From NCBI RefSeq assembly GCF_965262965.1, contig NZ_OZ253573.1, positions 2,294,001 to 2,358,000 of the forward strand: a DNA stretch of 64,000 nucleotides, read 5' to 3'. The position numbers and the translations under genes were made by a program. Numbering within the stretch: position 1 is the first letter of the stretch; each line of letters opens with the position of its first letter. Positions 15,682 through 25,339 of this stretch are shown here, in pieces. The notes below the pieces were generated by a model, which saw nothing but the letters and a program-made list of their open reading frames with translations, was not told the DNA's origin and searched no databases. The stretch is from Poriferisodalis sp965262965 (lineage in GTDB: Bacteria; Actinomycetota; Acidimicrobiia; Acidimicrobiales; Poriferisodalaceae).

Positions 15682-18600
15682 TCAAACGGCGGCGGTGTCG
15701 TGGAAGTGCTTGACGATCTCGAAGAACTCGTCGCCGTCGTCGGATACGAAGATGGCGTCGGGTCCCTCGGGCGCCACGCTGATGAAGGGCGACTCGTAGA
15801 CACGGCGCTCCTCGACGGTGCCGTGCTCGGTGAGGTAGTCGATCACCAACTCGACGAAGCGGATCTGGTTGACGCTGTAGCGCTTGTCGTCGAGGAACTT
15901 GGCGAAAGCACGCTTCGCGGCGGCCCGGTCGAGCCCTACCAGCGAGCGGATGAACAGCCCGAAGCTGCCGGCACGCTTTGACGCCTCGGCGAAGGTGTCC
16001 GTGTCGCCGATGCCGGCCCCAACAAGCACCCGCTGCAAAGCGTCCATGTCGACCAGTGTCAGCGGCTCACCGCTGCGGACCTTGGCCACGACGCCCTCGG
16101 CCAGGTTCTCCTTCAGGAAGTGCGCCGCCTTCTTACGGAACTGGGCATAATCGTCGCCAGCATCGCCGCCGTCGGTACCACCAGCGCCGCCGCCGCCACC
16201 GGTGCCGGGAAGCTCCACCTCGGTGGCTTGGCCGAGCTCGTCGGTGAAGTCGCTGTAGAGCACGTTCTTGGCGGTGTGCTGGATTAGGTGAACGAGGTCA
16301 CGCAGCCGCTTGCGGGCATCCTCCAGCATCGGATAGGTGACATCGGCCCACCATTCGTCGGTCTGGATATCCAAGATCAGCTCCAGCCGCGCAGCCACCG
16401 CTGGGATGGCGGTGCCGAGGTCCTCCAGCGCTGACGCGATGCCGAGGATGCGGAGGCGCTGCCGTTCGAATGGCACAAGGGTGAGCAAGCCCAGCTGGGC
16501 GTTCAGCATCACCACGTCGAAGCGTTTGGCTTCCTCGCTGTCGGCGTCGAGCTGGTCGGGCAGCTTGGCCACCCGATCCGCCAGCGCCGCAAGGTCCCCA
16601 AGCGAGACCGTCTCCCACGCATCGAGGCGGCTGAACCGCTCTACCAGCTCCAGGTGTGGCCGCACCAGGAAGTTGTCGGGGTTCATCGACTCCACGGTCC
16701 GATGCAGCGTGGCCGCGACCTCAGCCCGCTCATCGCCGAGCGCCGCTATGCCGTCGAGCGCCTGCAACAGCTCCAGCCGAGCGCAGAACAGAATCTCGCT
16801 CAGCGACTTCCCGCTCGAAGCCTCCGCATTCTCCAGCGGGTGGCTGAAGTACTCGAGGTTCCCGCAGAAGTCGAACACCTTGAAGTGCGTCTTGTGCCTG
16901 CCGGGGCCGAACAGGTTCGGGCACAGACGGGTGCCGCGGCCCAGCATCTGCCAGAACTTGGTCTTCGAGCGCACCGGCTTGAAGTACACGAGGTTGACCA
17001 CTTCGGGCACGTCGATGCCGGTGTCCAGCATGTCCACGCTGATCGCGATGTGCGGCGTCTTGGACCGGTTGGAGAAGTCGTCGATGAGGCTCTGGCTGTA
17101 CTTGGTCTGGTGGGTGATGACCCGAGCGAAGTTCCCAGCGTCCAGCGCCGGGTAGTTGGCGTCGAAGCGTTCCTTGATGAACTTGGCATGGCGCTGGTTC
17201 TTGGCGAAGACGATCGTTTTGCCCAGCCGGTCGCCGCCGGCCACCTTGACGCCATCGGTCATCAGATATTCGAGTACCTGGTCGACGGTGTCCTTGTTGA
17301 ACAGCCACTTGTTGAGCTCCGCCGCATCGACCTCGGTGGGCGGTTCCAGCGGGCTGCCGTCGTCGTCCTCACCCCAGTCCAGCTCGTCCCACTGGTCCTT
17401 CTCGTCCTCGCCCAAGTCCGCATAGCGGATGCCTTCACGCACGAACTTGAGCTGCACTGACACACCCAGCGGCGGCACCAGGAAGCCGTCGTCGATGGCT
17501 TCGTCCAGCGAGTAGGCGTCGGTGGGCACCCCCGTCTCCAGATCGAACAGGTCGTAGGTGTTCTTGTCGACCTCATCCTTGGGGGTGGCAGTCAGGCCCA
17601 CCAGCAGCGAGTCGAAGTACTCGAAGATGCCCCGGTACTTGCGGTACACCGACCGGTGCGCCTCGTCGATCACCACCAGGTCGAAGTGCCCCACCCCGAA
17701 CCGGCGGGTCCCGTCGGCCCGGTACTCGTCGATCTTGCCGACCATCGTCTGATAGGTGGACACGTACACCCGGCCGTCCACGTTGCCCTCGGTCACCAGG
17801 TTCACCGGCGCCGCATCGGGCAGGTGCGCCTTGAACGCGTTCACCGTCTGGTTCACCAGCGCCGTGCGGTCGGCCAGGAACAGCACCCGCTTCACCCATC
17901 CGGCGCGCATCAACAAATCCGTCAACGCGATCAGCGTTCGGGTCTTGCCTGCGCCGGTGGCCATCACCAGCAGCGACTTGTGTTGGTTGTCACGCTCGAA
18001 GTGCTCTGCGATGGCGCGGATGGCCCGCTGCTGGTAGGGGCGGTCCACGATCTGCTCGCTGATGGCCAGCGACGCCAGCGAGGTGCGGGCGGTGCGCCGC
18101 CCGATGAGCAACGCCAGTTCGTCGCGGGTGGCGAATCCTTGCACTCGCCGGGCCGGGTACTGGGTGTCGTCCCACAGCCAGTGCTCGTAACCGTTGCTGC
18201 AATAGATGACCGGCCGCTGCCCCGTCTCGGCCTCCAAGCAGTCGGCGTACAGCCTCGCCTGCTGCTGGCCCACCTGAGGATCGACCAGCGCCCGCTTGGC
18301 CTCCACCACCGCCAACGGCAGCCCATCGGCACCCCACAGCACATAGTCGACGTAGCCCACGCCCGAGTCCGTCGGCATGCCGTGGACCTCGTACTCGATG
18401 TCGTGGCCCTCGGTGAGACCAGTCCAACCCGCCTCAGCCAGCAAGGCGTCGACCTTGAACCTGCGTGTCTCAGCCTCGGACCAGTCGAACGCCTCGGGCG
18501 GAACCGTCTCGGCAGCTTTCTTCTTCGCCGCGGCGACCTCCGCCCGCAGCTTCGCCAGTTCGGCGTTCAGCTCGTCGGCGGTCTGGGTCGATTCGGCCAA

Positions 18601-19128
18601 CCGCATCTGTGCAGCGCCGAGCTCCGCTGACTCGTTCGCGAGCCGCTCCTCAAGCTGCTGGCGCTCACGCAGCGACGCCTGCCCAGTCGTGCCAGCGGCA
18701 AGCAGCCGATGCGGATTGAAGCGCAGCGACGATTCCGGCTTCGAGGTACGACCGTAGGTGAACGCCAGCCAGAAGCAGAATCGAAACAGCGCCGAGACGA
18801 TCTCGACCGCCTCCAACTTCGACGGCGCCTTCGACTCATGCACCGCGCGGTTCCCGGCCCGCTGAATCTTGCGCGCCACCTCGAAGACCCGGCCACCCTC
18901 CAATGCTTTGAACGCCGGCTCATTCAGCAGCGCGTTGAGCGAGTCGTCATACGGCTGAGGCAGCGACCGGTCATGCTGATACACCCACTTGACGCCGGAT
19001 TCCAAGCACTTCCTCGCATAAATGACGGCAGCACCCGGGTCCGAGAGCGAGTAACCCTCGGCCCGCGACGCAGACTCGTACTCGGGACTGAACTCAGCCT
19101 CGAGGAACGAGAACTGCGACTCGCTCAC
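15682..19128 (-). CDS. hsdR: Type I restriction enzyme R subunit, copy 1
   Basis: 1148 residues, the usual length. Domains in order are a DUF4145-like N-terminus (~1-125), a coiled coil (~160-215), an HSDR_N nuclease with D and E-x-K (VDYVLWGADGLPLAVVEAKR), then SF2 helicase motifs LVMATGAGKTRT, LVVIDEAHRS, VGLTATPKDE and QMLGRGTRLCP, and an EcoEI-type C-terminal helical region. It translocates and cuts DNA unmodified at the HsdS-specified site. It overlaps hsdS by 4 bases. A truncated paralogue lies at 37342-40510; the central ~2 kb of the two are nearly identical while both ends are much less so. Confidence 0.95.
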   Translation of the reverse strand: MSESQFSFLEAEFSPEYESASRAEGYSLSDPGAAVIYARKCLESGVKWVYQHDRSLPQPYDDSLNALLNEPAFKALEGGRVFEVARKIQRAGNRAVHESKAPSKLEAVEIVSALFRFCFWLAFTYGRTSKPESSLRFNPHRLLAAGTTGQASLRERQQLEERLANESAELGAAQMRLAESTQTADELNAELAKLRAEVAAAKKKAAETVPPEAFDWSEAETRRFKVDALLAEAGWTGLTEGHDIEYEVHGMPTDSGVGYVDYVLWGADGLPLAVVEAKRALVDPQVGQQQARLYADCLEAETGQRPVIYCSNGYEHWLWDDTQYPARRVQGFATRDELALLIGRRTARTSLASLAISEQIVDRPYQQRAIRAIAEHFERDNQHKSLLVMATGAGKTRTLIALTDLLMRAGWVKRVLFLADRTALVNQTVNAFKAHLPDAAPVNLVTEGNVDGRVYVSTYQTMVGKIDEYRADGTRRFGVGHFDLVVIDEAHRSVYRKYRGIFEYFDSLLVGLTATPKDEVDKNTYDLFDLETGVPTDAYSLDEAIDDGFLVPPLGVSVQLKFVREGIRYADLGEDEKDQWDELDWGEDDDGSPLEPPTEVDAAELNKWLFNKDTVDQVLEYLMTDGVKVAGGDRLGKTIVFAKNQRHAKFIKERFDANYPALDAGNFARVITHQTKYSQSLIDDFSNRSKTPHIAISVDMLDTGIDVPEVVNLVYFKPVRSKTKFWQMLGRGTRLCPNLFGPGRHKTHFKVFDFCGNLEYFSHPLENAEASSGKSLSEILFCARLELLQALDGIAALGDERAEVAATLHRTVESMNPDNFLVRPHLELVERFSRLDAWETVSLGDLAALADRVAKLPDQLDADSEEAKRFDVVMLNAQLGLLTLVPFERQRLRILGIASALEDLGTAIPAVAARLELILDIQTDEWWADVTYPMLEDARKRLRDLVHLIQHTAKNVLYSDFTDELGQATEVELPGTGGGGGAGGTDGGDAGDDYAQFRKKAAHFLKENLAEGVVAKVRSGEPLTLVDMDALQRVLVGAGIGDTDTFAEASKRAGSFGLFIRSLVGLDRAAAKRAFAKFLDDKRYSVNQIRFVELVIDYLTEHGTVEERRVYESPFISVAPEGPDAIFVSDDGDEFFEIVKHFHDTAAV

Positions 19129-20246
19129 AGCTCGCCCCGAAACGCCCGCTGCTGCAGCGACAAGTAGAGTTCATCGATCTTGGCCAGACTCACGTTCAAG
19201 GCAGTCCGTTGTTCACTCAATGCTGAATAGATTCGCGCATACTCAAGTACAGCACTCGTGCTGGCCATCGGCACTGGAACACCGTGTAAATCGGACTTGC
19301 CTATGTTGATAAATGTGCTTCCAACGCCGCTCGACTGGAAACGCACATAGTGCGCATCCAAGACGCGAAAGAGAAATGCTCGATGCGAAGGTTCCGCTCT
19401 AATCGCAGCTAGACCGCGACCGAGACAATAGTCCGCGTCGGCCCAGTTGAGCCTGCCAGCCGTAGCGCCTCGAACGCAAAACAAGATGTCTCCTTCTCGT
19501 GACATGCGCGTAGGAGACGTCGTCCACTGCACTGGAACCGGGTGTTTATCGCCAAATTCGGACGGGCCGTTCAGCAACGGAACTCCGATCCCACTCTCGT
19601 TATAGGTATCGCCTGGTGGAGATTGGCCCATCACGATCTCTGCCAGATCGGCAAGCGGTACCGTCTTGGCACTTGGTTGACGAGAATCGCCGAACAGGTC
19701 GACAAAGACGGCCTGAATCAGGGTCTCAAGCTTGGCCAACGCCTCACTGCGCTTCGCCCAGAGCGCCTCAGCCGCATCCAATACCGCCGCAATCCGCCGC
19801 TGCTCGTCAATAGGCGGCAATGGAATTTCGATCTCGGCAACGTATGCCGGCCTCGCCCGCAGCAAGGAACCGCCCACCCCCGCGACGGTCCGCATGAATT
19901 CCTGGTGGAACCGGTCGGACGTCAGCACATGGCGCAAGTATTTCGGTTCGAAGTGCTCGCTCCGGAAGACAATCCACTCGCTCGAGCCAACTGCACGGCA
20001 TTCAGACTTCGGCTCGACAACCCATGAACGCCGGATGTGCGGCACGATCTTGGACAGCAGAACGTCGTGCCGTTCGAGCACCTGTTTGCTGGAACCAACC
20101 TGACTACCGCAGACGATCTCCGGTGCTCCGGCATCGAATGCCGGGATGCTGAAGAGCTCAAACTTCTCGTTCGGGTGCTTGCGCGGATCGATGGAACGCC
20201 CCTTAGCCAGCATGAGTTCGCCAAGCGGGACGCCGACAGTGCTCAT
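19125..20246 (-). CDS. hsdS: Type I restriction-modification specificity subunit
   Basis: 373 residues, with two target-recognition regions (about 1-155 and 195-340) separated by conserved helical spacers (PPIDEQRRIAAVLDAAEALWAKR and LSEQRTALNVSLAKIDELYLSLQQRAF). It decides the methylated and restricted sequence; each TRD reads one half-site, and the site cannot be predicted by eye. The start overlaps the hsdM stop and the stop overlaps hsdR, so the three genes are translationally coupled. It is the only hsdS in the window; the second type I locus has lost its own. Confidence 0.93.
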   Translation of the reverse strand: MSTVGVPLGELMLAKGRSIDPRKHPNEKFELFSIPAFDAGAPEIVCGSQVGSSKQVLERHDVLLSKIVPHIRRSWVVEPKSECRAVGSSEWIVFRSEHFEPKYLRHVLTSDRFHQEFMRTVAGVGGSLLRARPAYVAEIEIPLPPIDEQRRIAAVLDAAEALWAKRSEALAKLETLIQAVFVDLFGDSRQPSAKTVPLADLAEIVMGQSPPGDTYNESGIGVPLLNGPSEFGDKHPVPVQWTTSPTRMSREGDILFCVRGATAGRLNWADADYCLGRGLAAIRAEPSHRAFLFRVLDAHYVRFQSSGVGSTFINIGKSDLHGVPVPMASTSAVLEYARIYSALSEQRTALNVSLAKIDELYLSLQQRAFRGEL

Positions 20247-21841
20247 CCCAGAGCTGCCTTCAGGTCCTCGATGCCCTCCAGAATCTCTCGCTCGAGAGTG
20301 GCAAGTTCATCGAGGATTTCAGCCGGCGGCACGTACTCGGCCTCGTCGTAGACGATCTCCATGTACCGATTGATGCTGAGGTCGTAGTCGCTAGCCGCGA
20401 TGTCGGCCTTCGGCACACAGAACGACTGCTCAGTCGGTGCTCGTTCCAACTCGGCGCCATCTTTCTGTAGCCAGCGAGCGAGCGCATCGGGGAGGTTGTT
20501 CTTCTCGTGTTCGTCCACCGTCAGTGCCTCTTCGACGACTGCACCGAGCTTGGCTTCGTCCAGCAGCCGGTCACGTTTGTCATCGAGGCTGTACCCGTCG
20601 GCTTGGAGGTCGTAGAACCAGACGAGGTCGGTGCCGCCAGAGTTGGTCTTGGTGAACAGCAGGATCGCGGTCGAGACTCCCGAGTACGGCTTGAACACAC
20701 CGGCGGGCAGCGACACAATCCCGTCGAGCTTCTGGTCCTCGACCAAGATCCGACGAAGCTCCTTGTGCGCCTTGGTCGAGCCGAACAGCACGCCGTCGGG
20801 AACGATGACCGCTGCCCGGCCGCCCGGTCTGAGCAACCGCAAGAACAGCGCCACGAACAACAGCTCTGTCTTCTTGGTCCTGACCACCTGTAGAAGACCC
20901 TTGGCCGTGCCCGCGTAGTCGAGCGATCCCGCGAACGGCGGATTGGCGAGGATCAAGCTGTAGACCTCGGCATCCCCGGCGAAGTCCTCGGCCAGCGAGT
21001 CCCGGTAGCTGATGTTCGGGTTCTGCACTCCGTGGAGCTGCATGTTCATCGACCCGATGCGAAGCATTGTGTTGTCGAAGTCGTAGCCGGAGAACATCCC
21101 ATTGTGAAAGTGCTTCGCCGCGGCGGGTCGTGTGAGTGCGCTGGGGTGCTCGCGGCGGATGAACTCCCCTGCGCCGACGAGGAACCCGCAGGTGCCGCTG
21201 GCGGGGTCACAGATCACGTCGTCGGGCTGAGGCGCCATCATCTCGACCATCAGCTCGATGATGTGGCGCGGCGTGCGGAACTGCCCGTTCTGACCCGCCG
21301 TGGCGATCTTCGACAGCATGTACTCGTAGACATCACCCTTGGTGTCCCGGTCCGCCATCGTGACGGCGTCGAGGCCGTCCACCGCCTTGGCCAGCAACGC
21401 CGCGGTCGGGATTGTGAGGCGGGCGTCGCGCATGTGCTTCGCATGAGTGCTGTGGGACGCCCGCTGTTGCAGAAACGCGAACACGTAGTTGCTGACGACG
21501 TCGAGCATCTCGGCGGGGGCGAGGTGCTTGAACCACGACCAGCGCAGGTCGCCGTAGGGCCGTCCCGCCGCTCGCCCCTCGGGCCGGAACTCCTGCCCGT
21601 CGGGGAAGATGTCGTCCTCGGCGGGGATCGGCTCGCCCGTGCGGTTCGCCTTGTTCTCCGCCAGGGTCTGCTGCTCGTCGAGCGCCTTGATGAACAGCAG
21701 GTAGGTGAGCTGCTCCATCACCTCCAGCGGGTTCGAGATGCCCCCCGACCAGAAGTCGTTCCACACCGCATCGATCTGCCGCTTCAGCTCACCCGTGATC
21801 ATCGTCCCCCATTTCACCCGGCCTACCGACACCAGGCACAT
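20243..21841 (-). CDS. hsdM: Type I restriction-modification methyltransferase subunit, copy 1
   Basis: 532 residues. The N-terminal HsdM_N helical domain (IDAVWNDFWSGGISNPLEVMEQL) is followed by the N6-adenine MTase domain with motif I DPASGTCGFLVG and motif IV NPPFAGSLDY. It methylates adenine with HsdS. It is the first gene of hsdM-hsdS-hsdR. The true start may be the ATG of MITGELKR at residue 14 (position 21802), which the second copy also uses. A decayed paralogue is at 42950-43782. Confidence 0.95.
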   Translation of the reverse strand: MCLVSVGRVKWGTMITGELKRQIDAVWNDFWSGGISNPLEVMEQLTYLLFIKALDEQQTLAENKANRTGEPIPAEDDIFPDGQEFRPEGRAAGRPYGDLRWSWFKHLAPAEMLDVVSNYVFAFLQQRASHSTHAKHMRDARLTIPTAALLAKAVDGLDAVTMADRDTKGDVYEYMLSKIATAGQNGQFRTPRHIIELMVEMMAPQPDDVICDPASGTCGFLVGAGEFIRREHPSALTRPAAAKHFHNGMFSGYDFDNTMLRIGSMNMQLHGVQNPNISYRDSLAEDFAGDAEVYSLILANPPFAGSLDYAGTAKGLLQVVRTKKTELLFVALFLRLLRPGGRAAVIVPDGVLFGSTKAHKELRRILVEDQKLDGIVSLPAGVFKPYSGVSTAILLFTKTNSGGTDLVWFYDLQADGYSLDDKRDRLLDEAKLGAVVEEALTVDEHEKNNLPDALARWLQKDGAELERAPTEQSFCVPKADIAASDYDLSINRYMEIVYDEAEYVPPAEILDELATLEREILEGIEDLKAALG

Positions 21842-21923
21842 TTCGCGGACACGATCCCCCCGAGGCCCGGCCAGAGCGTCCGTTTACGACCCGTACGTCG
21901 CAATCTAATGCCATCACCCGGCA

Positions 21924-23018
21924 TCATTCCGTTCTTGATCGGAACACGGACAAAAGCGCTGCCCCGAATAGCGGCGAAATGCTATTGCCGATCATCCGAT
22001 GACTATGCCATTTCGTTTCCGAGAATTGGAACCAATCAGGGAATCCTTGAATCCGAGCCGCTTCCCTGACCGTTATAACACGGGGCTCTGCAGGATGAAT
22101 CGGCCGCGCCGCCTGATATGAGCCTCGATCACGTCCGGTCCCGGCGCGTAGCACCGGAGCTGGACGGTCCCACTGCAGCCGTACATACCGACTGATTGGG
22201 TCAATCGCACCGGGTACAGTATGCGCAAAACGCCGCTGAACCTCTGCGGAGTGCCTCGTGCCTGAATTGCCCGTGACTCTACCGGTCAAGCAGTACTCCC
22301 TCGACAGAGCGCTACCTAACTCAGCAGCTGGGCAGGCTCGCATCTGTTTGGCGTAGAGCGATATAGACTCGATTTCGCGATACGGCAAAGCCACATTTTC
22401 ATACACACTCTGAGGTCGAGGGACATCTGCAATCGCATCCTGCACTGTCACAAGAGTCGTCAGACTAGGCGGTTCAAACTGTGCCTCCGTGACACGATCC
22501 ACTCGACTCGGATCGTACCCAACGATGACGAACCGCTTCCGTCTCGTGGCTGCTCCGAATTTGCCAGCATCTAGCAACATCGGCTTCAACACGCTGTAAC
22601 TGCTGGGCACCTGGCCTAAGGCTTCTTCTAGCAAACCGGAATAAGCATCGCTACCTAGTGCTGGCACATTCTCCATCACAAAAAAATTCGGACGGATCTT
22701 GGCGATGTGTTGGAAAAAACGGACTACCAACCTGTTGCGCTCATCCGTGATATCACGGCGACCGATTAGACTTATACCTTGGCACGGTGGGCCACCAACG
22801 ACGCCGACTATGTGTCTGTTGGCTACACGGTTTAGATTGACCTGTATTTCGTCTGTGTCCAAGTCCGCCAAGCAAAGCTTCGAATTGGGAAAATTGTTCT
22901 CAAACTTTGAGGTGACATCCGGGTCATTGTCAATTCCCGCTAGTACTTCAAAGCCAGCCAACCATGCACCCAAGCTGAAGCCGCCGGCACCACAATAGAG
23001 GTCCACAACCGAAGACAT
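21924..23018 (-). CDS. DNA C5-cytosine methyltransferase of the GHKL operon
   Basis: 364 residues with the ordered C5-MTase motifs: I VVDLYCGAGGFSLG, IV GGPPCQGISLIG (catalytic Cys), VI VMENVP, VIII RRKRFVIVG, and X near the C-terminus (HRMIGNSISPLFG). A variable region between VIII and IX would carry the target recognition domain. It is the last gene of a three-gene, AT-richer operon, 18 bases after the Rossmann-like protein. C5-MTases without a linked nuclease may be orphan or part of a modification-based defence system; here the two upstream genes are candidates for the restricting partners. Confidence 0.93.
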   Translation of the reverse strand: MSSVVDLYCGAGGFSLGAWLAGFEVLAGIDNDPDVTSKFENNFPNSKLCLADLDTDEIQVNLNRVANRHIVGVVGGPPCQGISLIGRRDITDERNRLVVRFFQHIAKIRPNFFVMENVPALGSDAYSGLLEEALGQVPSSYSVLKPMLLDAGKFGAATRRKRFVIVGYDPSRVDRVTEAQFEPPSLTTLVTVQDAIADVPRPQSVYENVALPYREIESISLYAKQMRACPAAELGSALSREYCLTGRVTGNSGTRHSAEVQRRFAHTVPGAIDPISRYVRLQWDRPAPVLRAGTGRDRGSYQAARPIHPAEPRVITVREAARIQGFPDWFQFSETKWHSHRMIGNSISPLFGAALLSVFRSRTE

Positions 23019-23036
23019 GATCTAGATCACCGCATT

Positions 23037-23984
23037 TCAGCGTACTTCTGCATATATTGGATACCGCAAATAATGTTTCTCAAAGGCTGCGATTTGCTCA
23101 ATATCCAACTCAAAGCCTAATGCCTGAACGTCCGCCGACGTAATTGGGTTATTTGTGGGCAATAGCCTGCTCAACGTTTGAACTTCCCGTATAGTCAAAG
23201 GCTGGGTCGCAATAATACCCGTTTCAAGGCCGGGCCAGTCCTCAGCTGCAACTTCAGCTCGGAACAAAGCTGCGTCTACTTTTCGAGGAAGAAGGCCTCC
23301 AACCGTGACCATGTTGGCCGTGTCCCGGTAGGGTAACCGGATACATGGCACAAATGATCCTTCACGGCCATTGCTTAGAGCATGATGGCTTAACGCATTC
23401 AACAGTGAGTCGGCCAGCGTATTCATGAAGCCATGTCCCTTGAAAGCGCTATCATCCATACGGCTATCTATAAGTTCTTCGCCGAACAACTCTGTCATAG
23501 CTAGACGTCGGTGATCGACACTGTCTGCATATGATCCTTGTTGTGCATTAACTGTGACGAGCAACGCAGATTGTTCTGGAAGCTCGACAACGAGATGCAG
23601 CAATTCGCTAAGTATGGCTCTGTCGAGGGAGCTGTCGTAGTCCAACCAGACTACACAAGCTCGCGCGCGCATTGTCTTTCGTGCCAACACTCGCGGTAAT
23701 ACCGTGCCACTATGACCCTTGATGATTTCAATCGACCGAAAAGGGCGATTGAAATCAGCGCGTGCAAAAACCTTTGAGTCGGATTCGATCGATATCATCT
23801 GTTCGATGCCTAGTATTCGGTGCGCCATCTGAAAGTCCTGGAACCAAACAGACCCAAATCCGATGTAGGCTAATTGTTCGCCCAGGAAGGCACGCGAACG
23901 CCGTAGTGACTCAAACGCAATTGATCGTTCTACTGCTTTGTTTTGACGCAAGCTGAAGTTGAGTGTCTTGGTGGAGGACATCAA
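23037..23984 (-). CDS. Rossmann-like protein of unknown function in the GHKL operon
   Basis: 315 residues. The pattern RAFLGEQLAYIGFGSVWFQDF, then GIEQMISIESD, then RPFRSIEIIKG, then CVVWLDYDSSLDRA looks like a class I SAM-methyltransferase fold (glycine loop, acidic end of strand 2, WLDYD at strand 4). I do not recognise a named family with known function. The C-terminal third is helical (TIREVQTLSRLLPTNN). It overlaps the GHKL ATPase stop by 4 bases and precedes the C5-MTase, so all three are co-expressed. Codon use is clearly AT-richer than the hsd operon next door, suggesting separate acquisition. Confidence 0.7.
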   Translation of the reverse strand: MMSSTKTLNFSLRQNKAVERSIAFESLRRSRAFLGEQLAYIGFGSVWFQDFQMAHRILGIEQMISIESDSKVFARADFNRPFRSIEIIKGHSGTVLPRVLARKTMRARACVVWLDYDSSLDRAILSELLHLVVELPEQSALLVTVNAQQGSYADSVDHRRLAMTELFGEELIDSRMDDSAFKGHGFMNTLADSLLNALSHHALSNGREGSFVPCIRLPYRDTANMVTVGGLLPRKVDAALFRAEVAAEDWPGLETGIIATQPLTIREVQTLSRLLPTNNPITSADVQALGFELDIEQIAAFEKHYLRYPIYAEVR

Positions 23985-25339
23985 TCATCTTCATCCACGA
24001 GTTGCTCGTAGGCGTATTCAAAGGAGCGAAGACCAACTTGTTTGTAGGCCATTGTTGCTCTCCCAAATGCACGAGCCAAAGGTTGCAGTTTTGTTAGCGG
24101 CACGGTGTAGAGTATGTTAGCTTCGTGGCGAGCTACAGGCTTTCGGCTTGCCGGCAGTTTTACGCCCTTTCTCGTAGGCACCTCGGCAATCGCCACTGCC
24201 CGTGTGCTCTCTTCCTTTGCTCTCGCGTCTTCGAGGAATGCTTTGCGAGAGTTGGTGTAGTCGATCCAGGCTCGTGTGGGCTGCTGCATCCGGGTGATCG
24301 CTCGTCTATAGATGGGTGAAGCTGTATCGACGCCGCTTTTGGTTGTGGTCATCGGAAGCAGTTCAGGTCGTCGGGAGGAAAAGAGGGCGACTCCGACGAA
24401 TCCTTCATATTGGGGATGCCAAGATGGAAATGGGTGCCGACCCCACACGGTTGTAGAGGTTCGGTCGGCCGTTACGACGACTCGTCCGTTACACAAGATG
24501 TACCAACCGGAACGCCTGTCAGCTTCGCGTGATGTGTCAGAAGCATCGTCCTCAGGTAGTCCTACCATGCCAGCAAATATCTCAACGGAGACTTCCTCGT
24601 CCTGATATAGCTCGCGCATTGGTTCAAAGCCAGCACCGCTCCGAAGGCGTAGCCCCCAAGGTTTAACCGCGTCGCCGTTTAGTACGATGCGGAATCCTTG
24701 CATCAGTGCCAAGAGATAGTCTTGTGCGATTGTTGAACGAAGCCGGTTTAGGAATGCGGGATCAGAGAACGCGACGCGCGTCGCGTCGGTCAAACTGGAT
24801 ACAAGGATTTCTACCCCGGGTTCTGGCAGGGCCGCATCGGTATCGATGTCAAAATCCCATATCTTGGATTCTTGAGCCATCCAAGCGTCCACATCAATCG
24901 GTACAGAAAAAGGTGGATCATCGGAGTGTGTACTTCGCACGCGGATCTGCGTACCTAGCTTGAAGATGGCTCGCTTCATCCCGATACCGTAGACGCCGAC
25001 CGCAAAATCACCAGTCGCTTGTTCTTCGTCACGTCCGAAGGTAAAAGCGTATGCCGCCGCGTCGTCAAGTGAGATGCCGCCACAGTTATCGAGGATTCGG
25101 AACTGCTTGCCACTGACGTCAATATTCAATTGCACTTCGTACTTGTCAAGGGTGTTGCCGGTCTTGAATGTGGTGGGCATTCCGTTCGCTGTTCGCCAAG
25201 CTGCGTCGACCGCATTGTCGATAAGATCAAGAATACATGCGTCAAGGGAAATGTCCCGCGTGAGCATGCGAACGAAGAATGCCTTAGTTGGGTAAGCGTT
25301 GGCTTTGCCCAACGCTTCGGAGTGTGCCTCTGGTGCCAT
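23981..25339 (-). CDS. GHKL (MutL/MORC-like) ATPase
   Basis: 452 residues from ATG 25339, chosen because homology-like sequence begins there (YPTKAFFVRMLTRDISLDAC). The Bergerat fold is complete: N-box LDLIDNAVDAA (~37-47), G1 ILDNCGGISLDDA, G2 VGVYGIGMKRAIFKLG. A following ~200-residue region resembles the S5-like transducer, and the tail is basic. MORC/MutL-like ATPases coupled to methyltransferases and nucleases have been described in bacterial restriction-like loci. Here the partners are a Rossmann-like protein and a C5-MTase. It is the first gene of the operon. Confidence 0.85.
   Translation of the reverse strand: MAPEAHSEALGKANAYPTKAFFVRMLTRDISLDACILDLIDNAVDAAWRTANGMPTTFKTGNTLDKYEVQLNIDVSGKQFRILDNCGGISLDDAAAYAFTFGRDEEQATGDFAVGVYGIGMKRAIFKLGTQIRVRSTHSDDPPFSVPIDVDAWMAQESKIWDFDIDTDAALPEPGVEILVSSLTDATRVAFSDPAFLNRLRSTIAQDYLLALMQGFRIVLNGDAVKPWGLRLRSGAGFEPMRELYQDEEVSVEIFAGMVGLPEDDASDTSREADRRSGWYILCNGRVVVTADRTSTTVWGRHPFPSWHPQYEGFVGVALFSSRRPELLPMTTTKSGVDTASPIYRRAITRMQQPTRAWIDYTNSRKAFLEDARAKEESTRAVAIAEVPTRKGVKLPASRKPVARHEANILYTVPLTKLQPLARAFGRATMAYKQVGLRSFEYAYEQLVDEDD

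Noticed and set aside
16337..18757. Long open frames on the plus strand opposite hsdR copy 1, repeated at 38249-40479 opposite copy 2
   Set aside because: They are antisense shadows of a high-GC gene: no ribosome sites, no domain resemblance, and conserved only because hsdR is conserved.
22081..22330. Gap that looked non-coding between hsdM and the C5-MTase motifs
   Set aside because: It is the C-terminal part of the C5-MTase; the frame is continuous to 21924.
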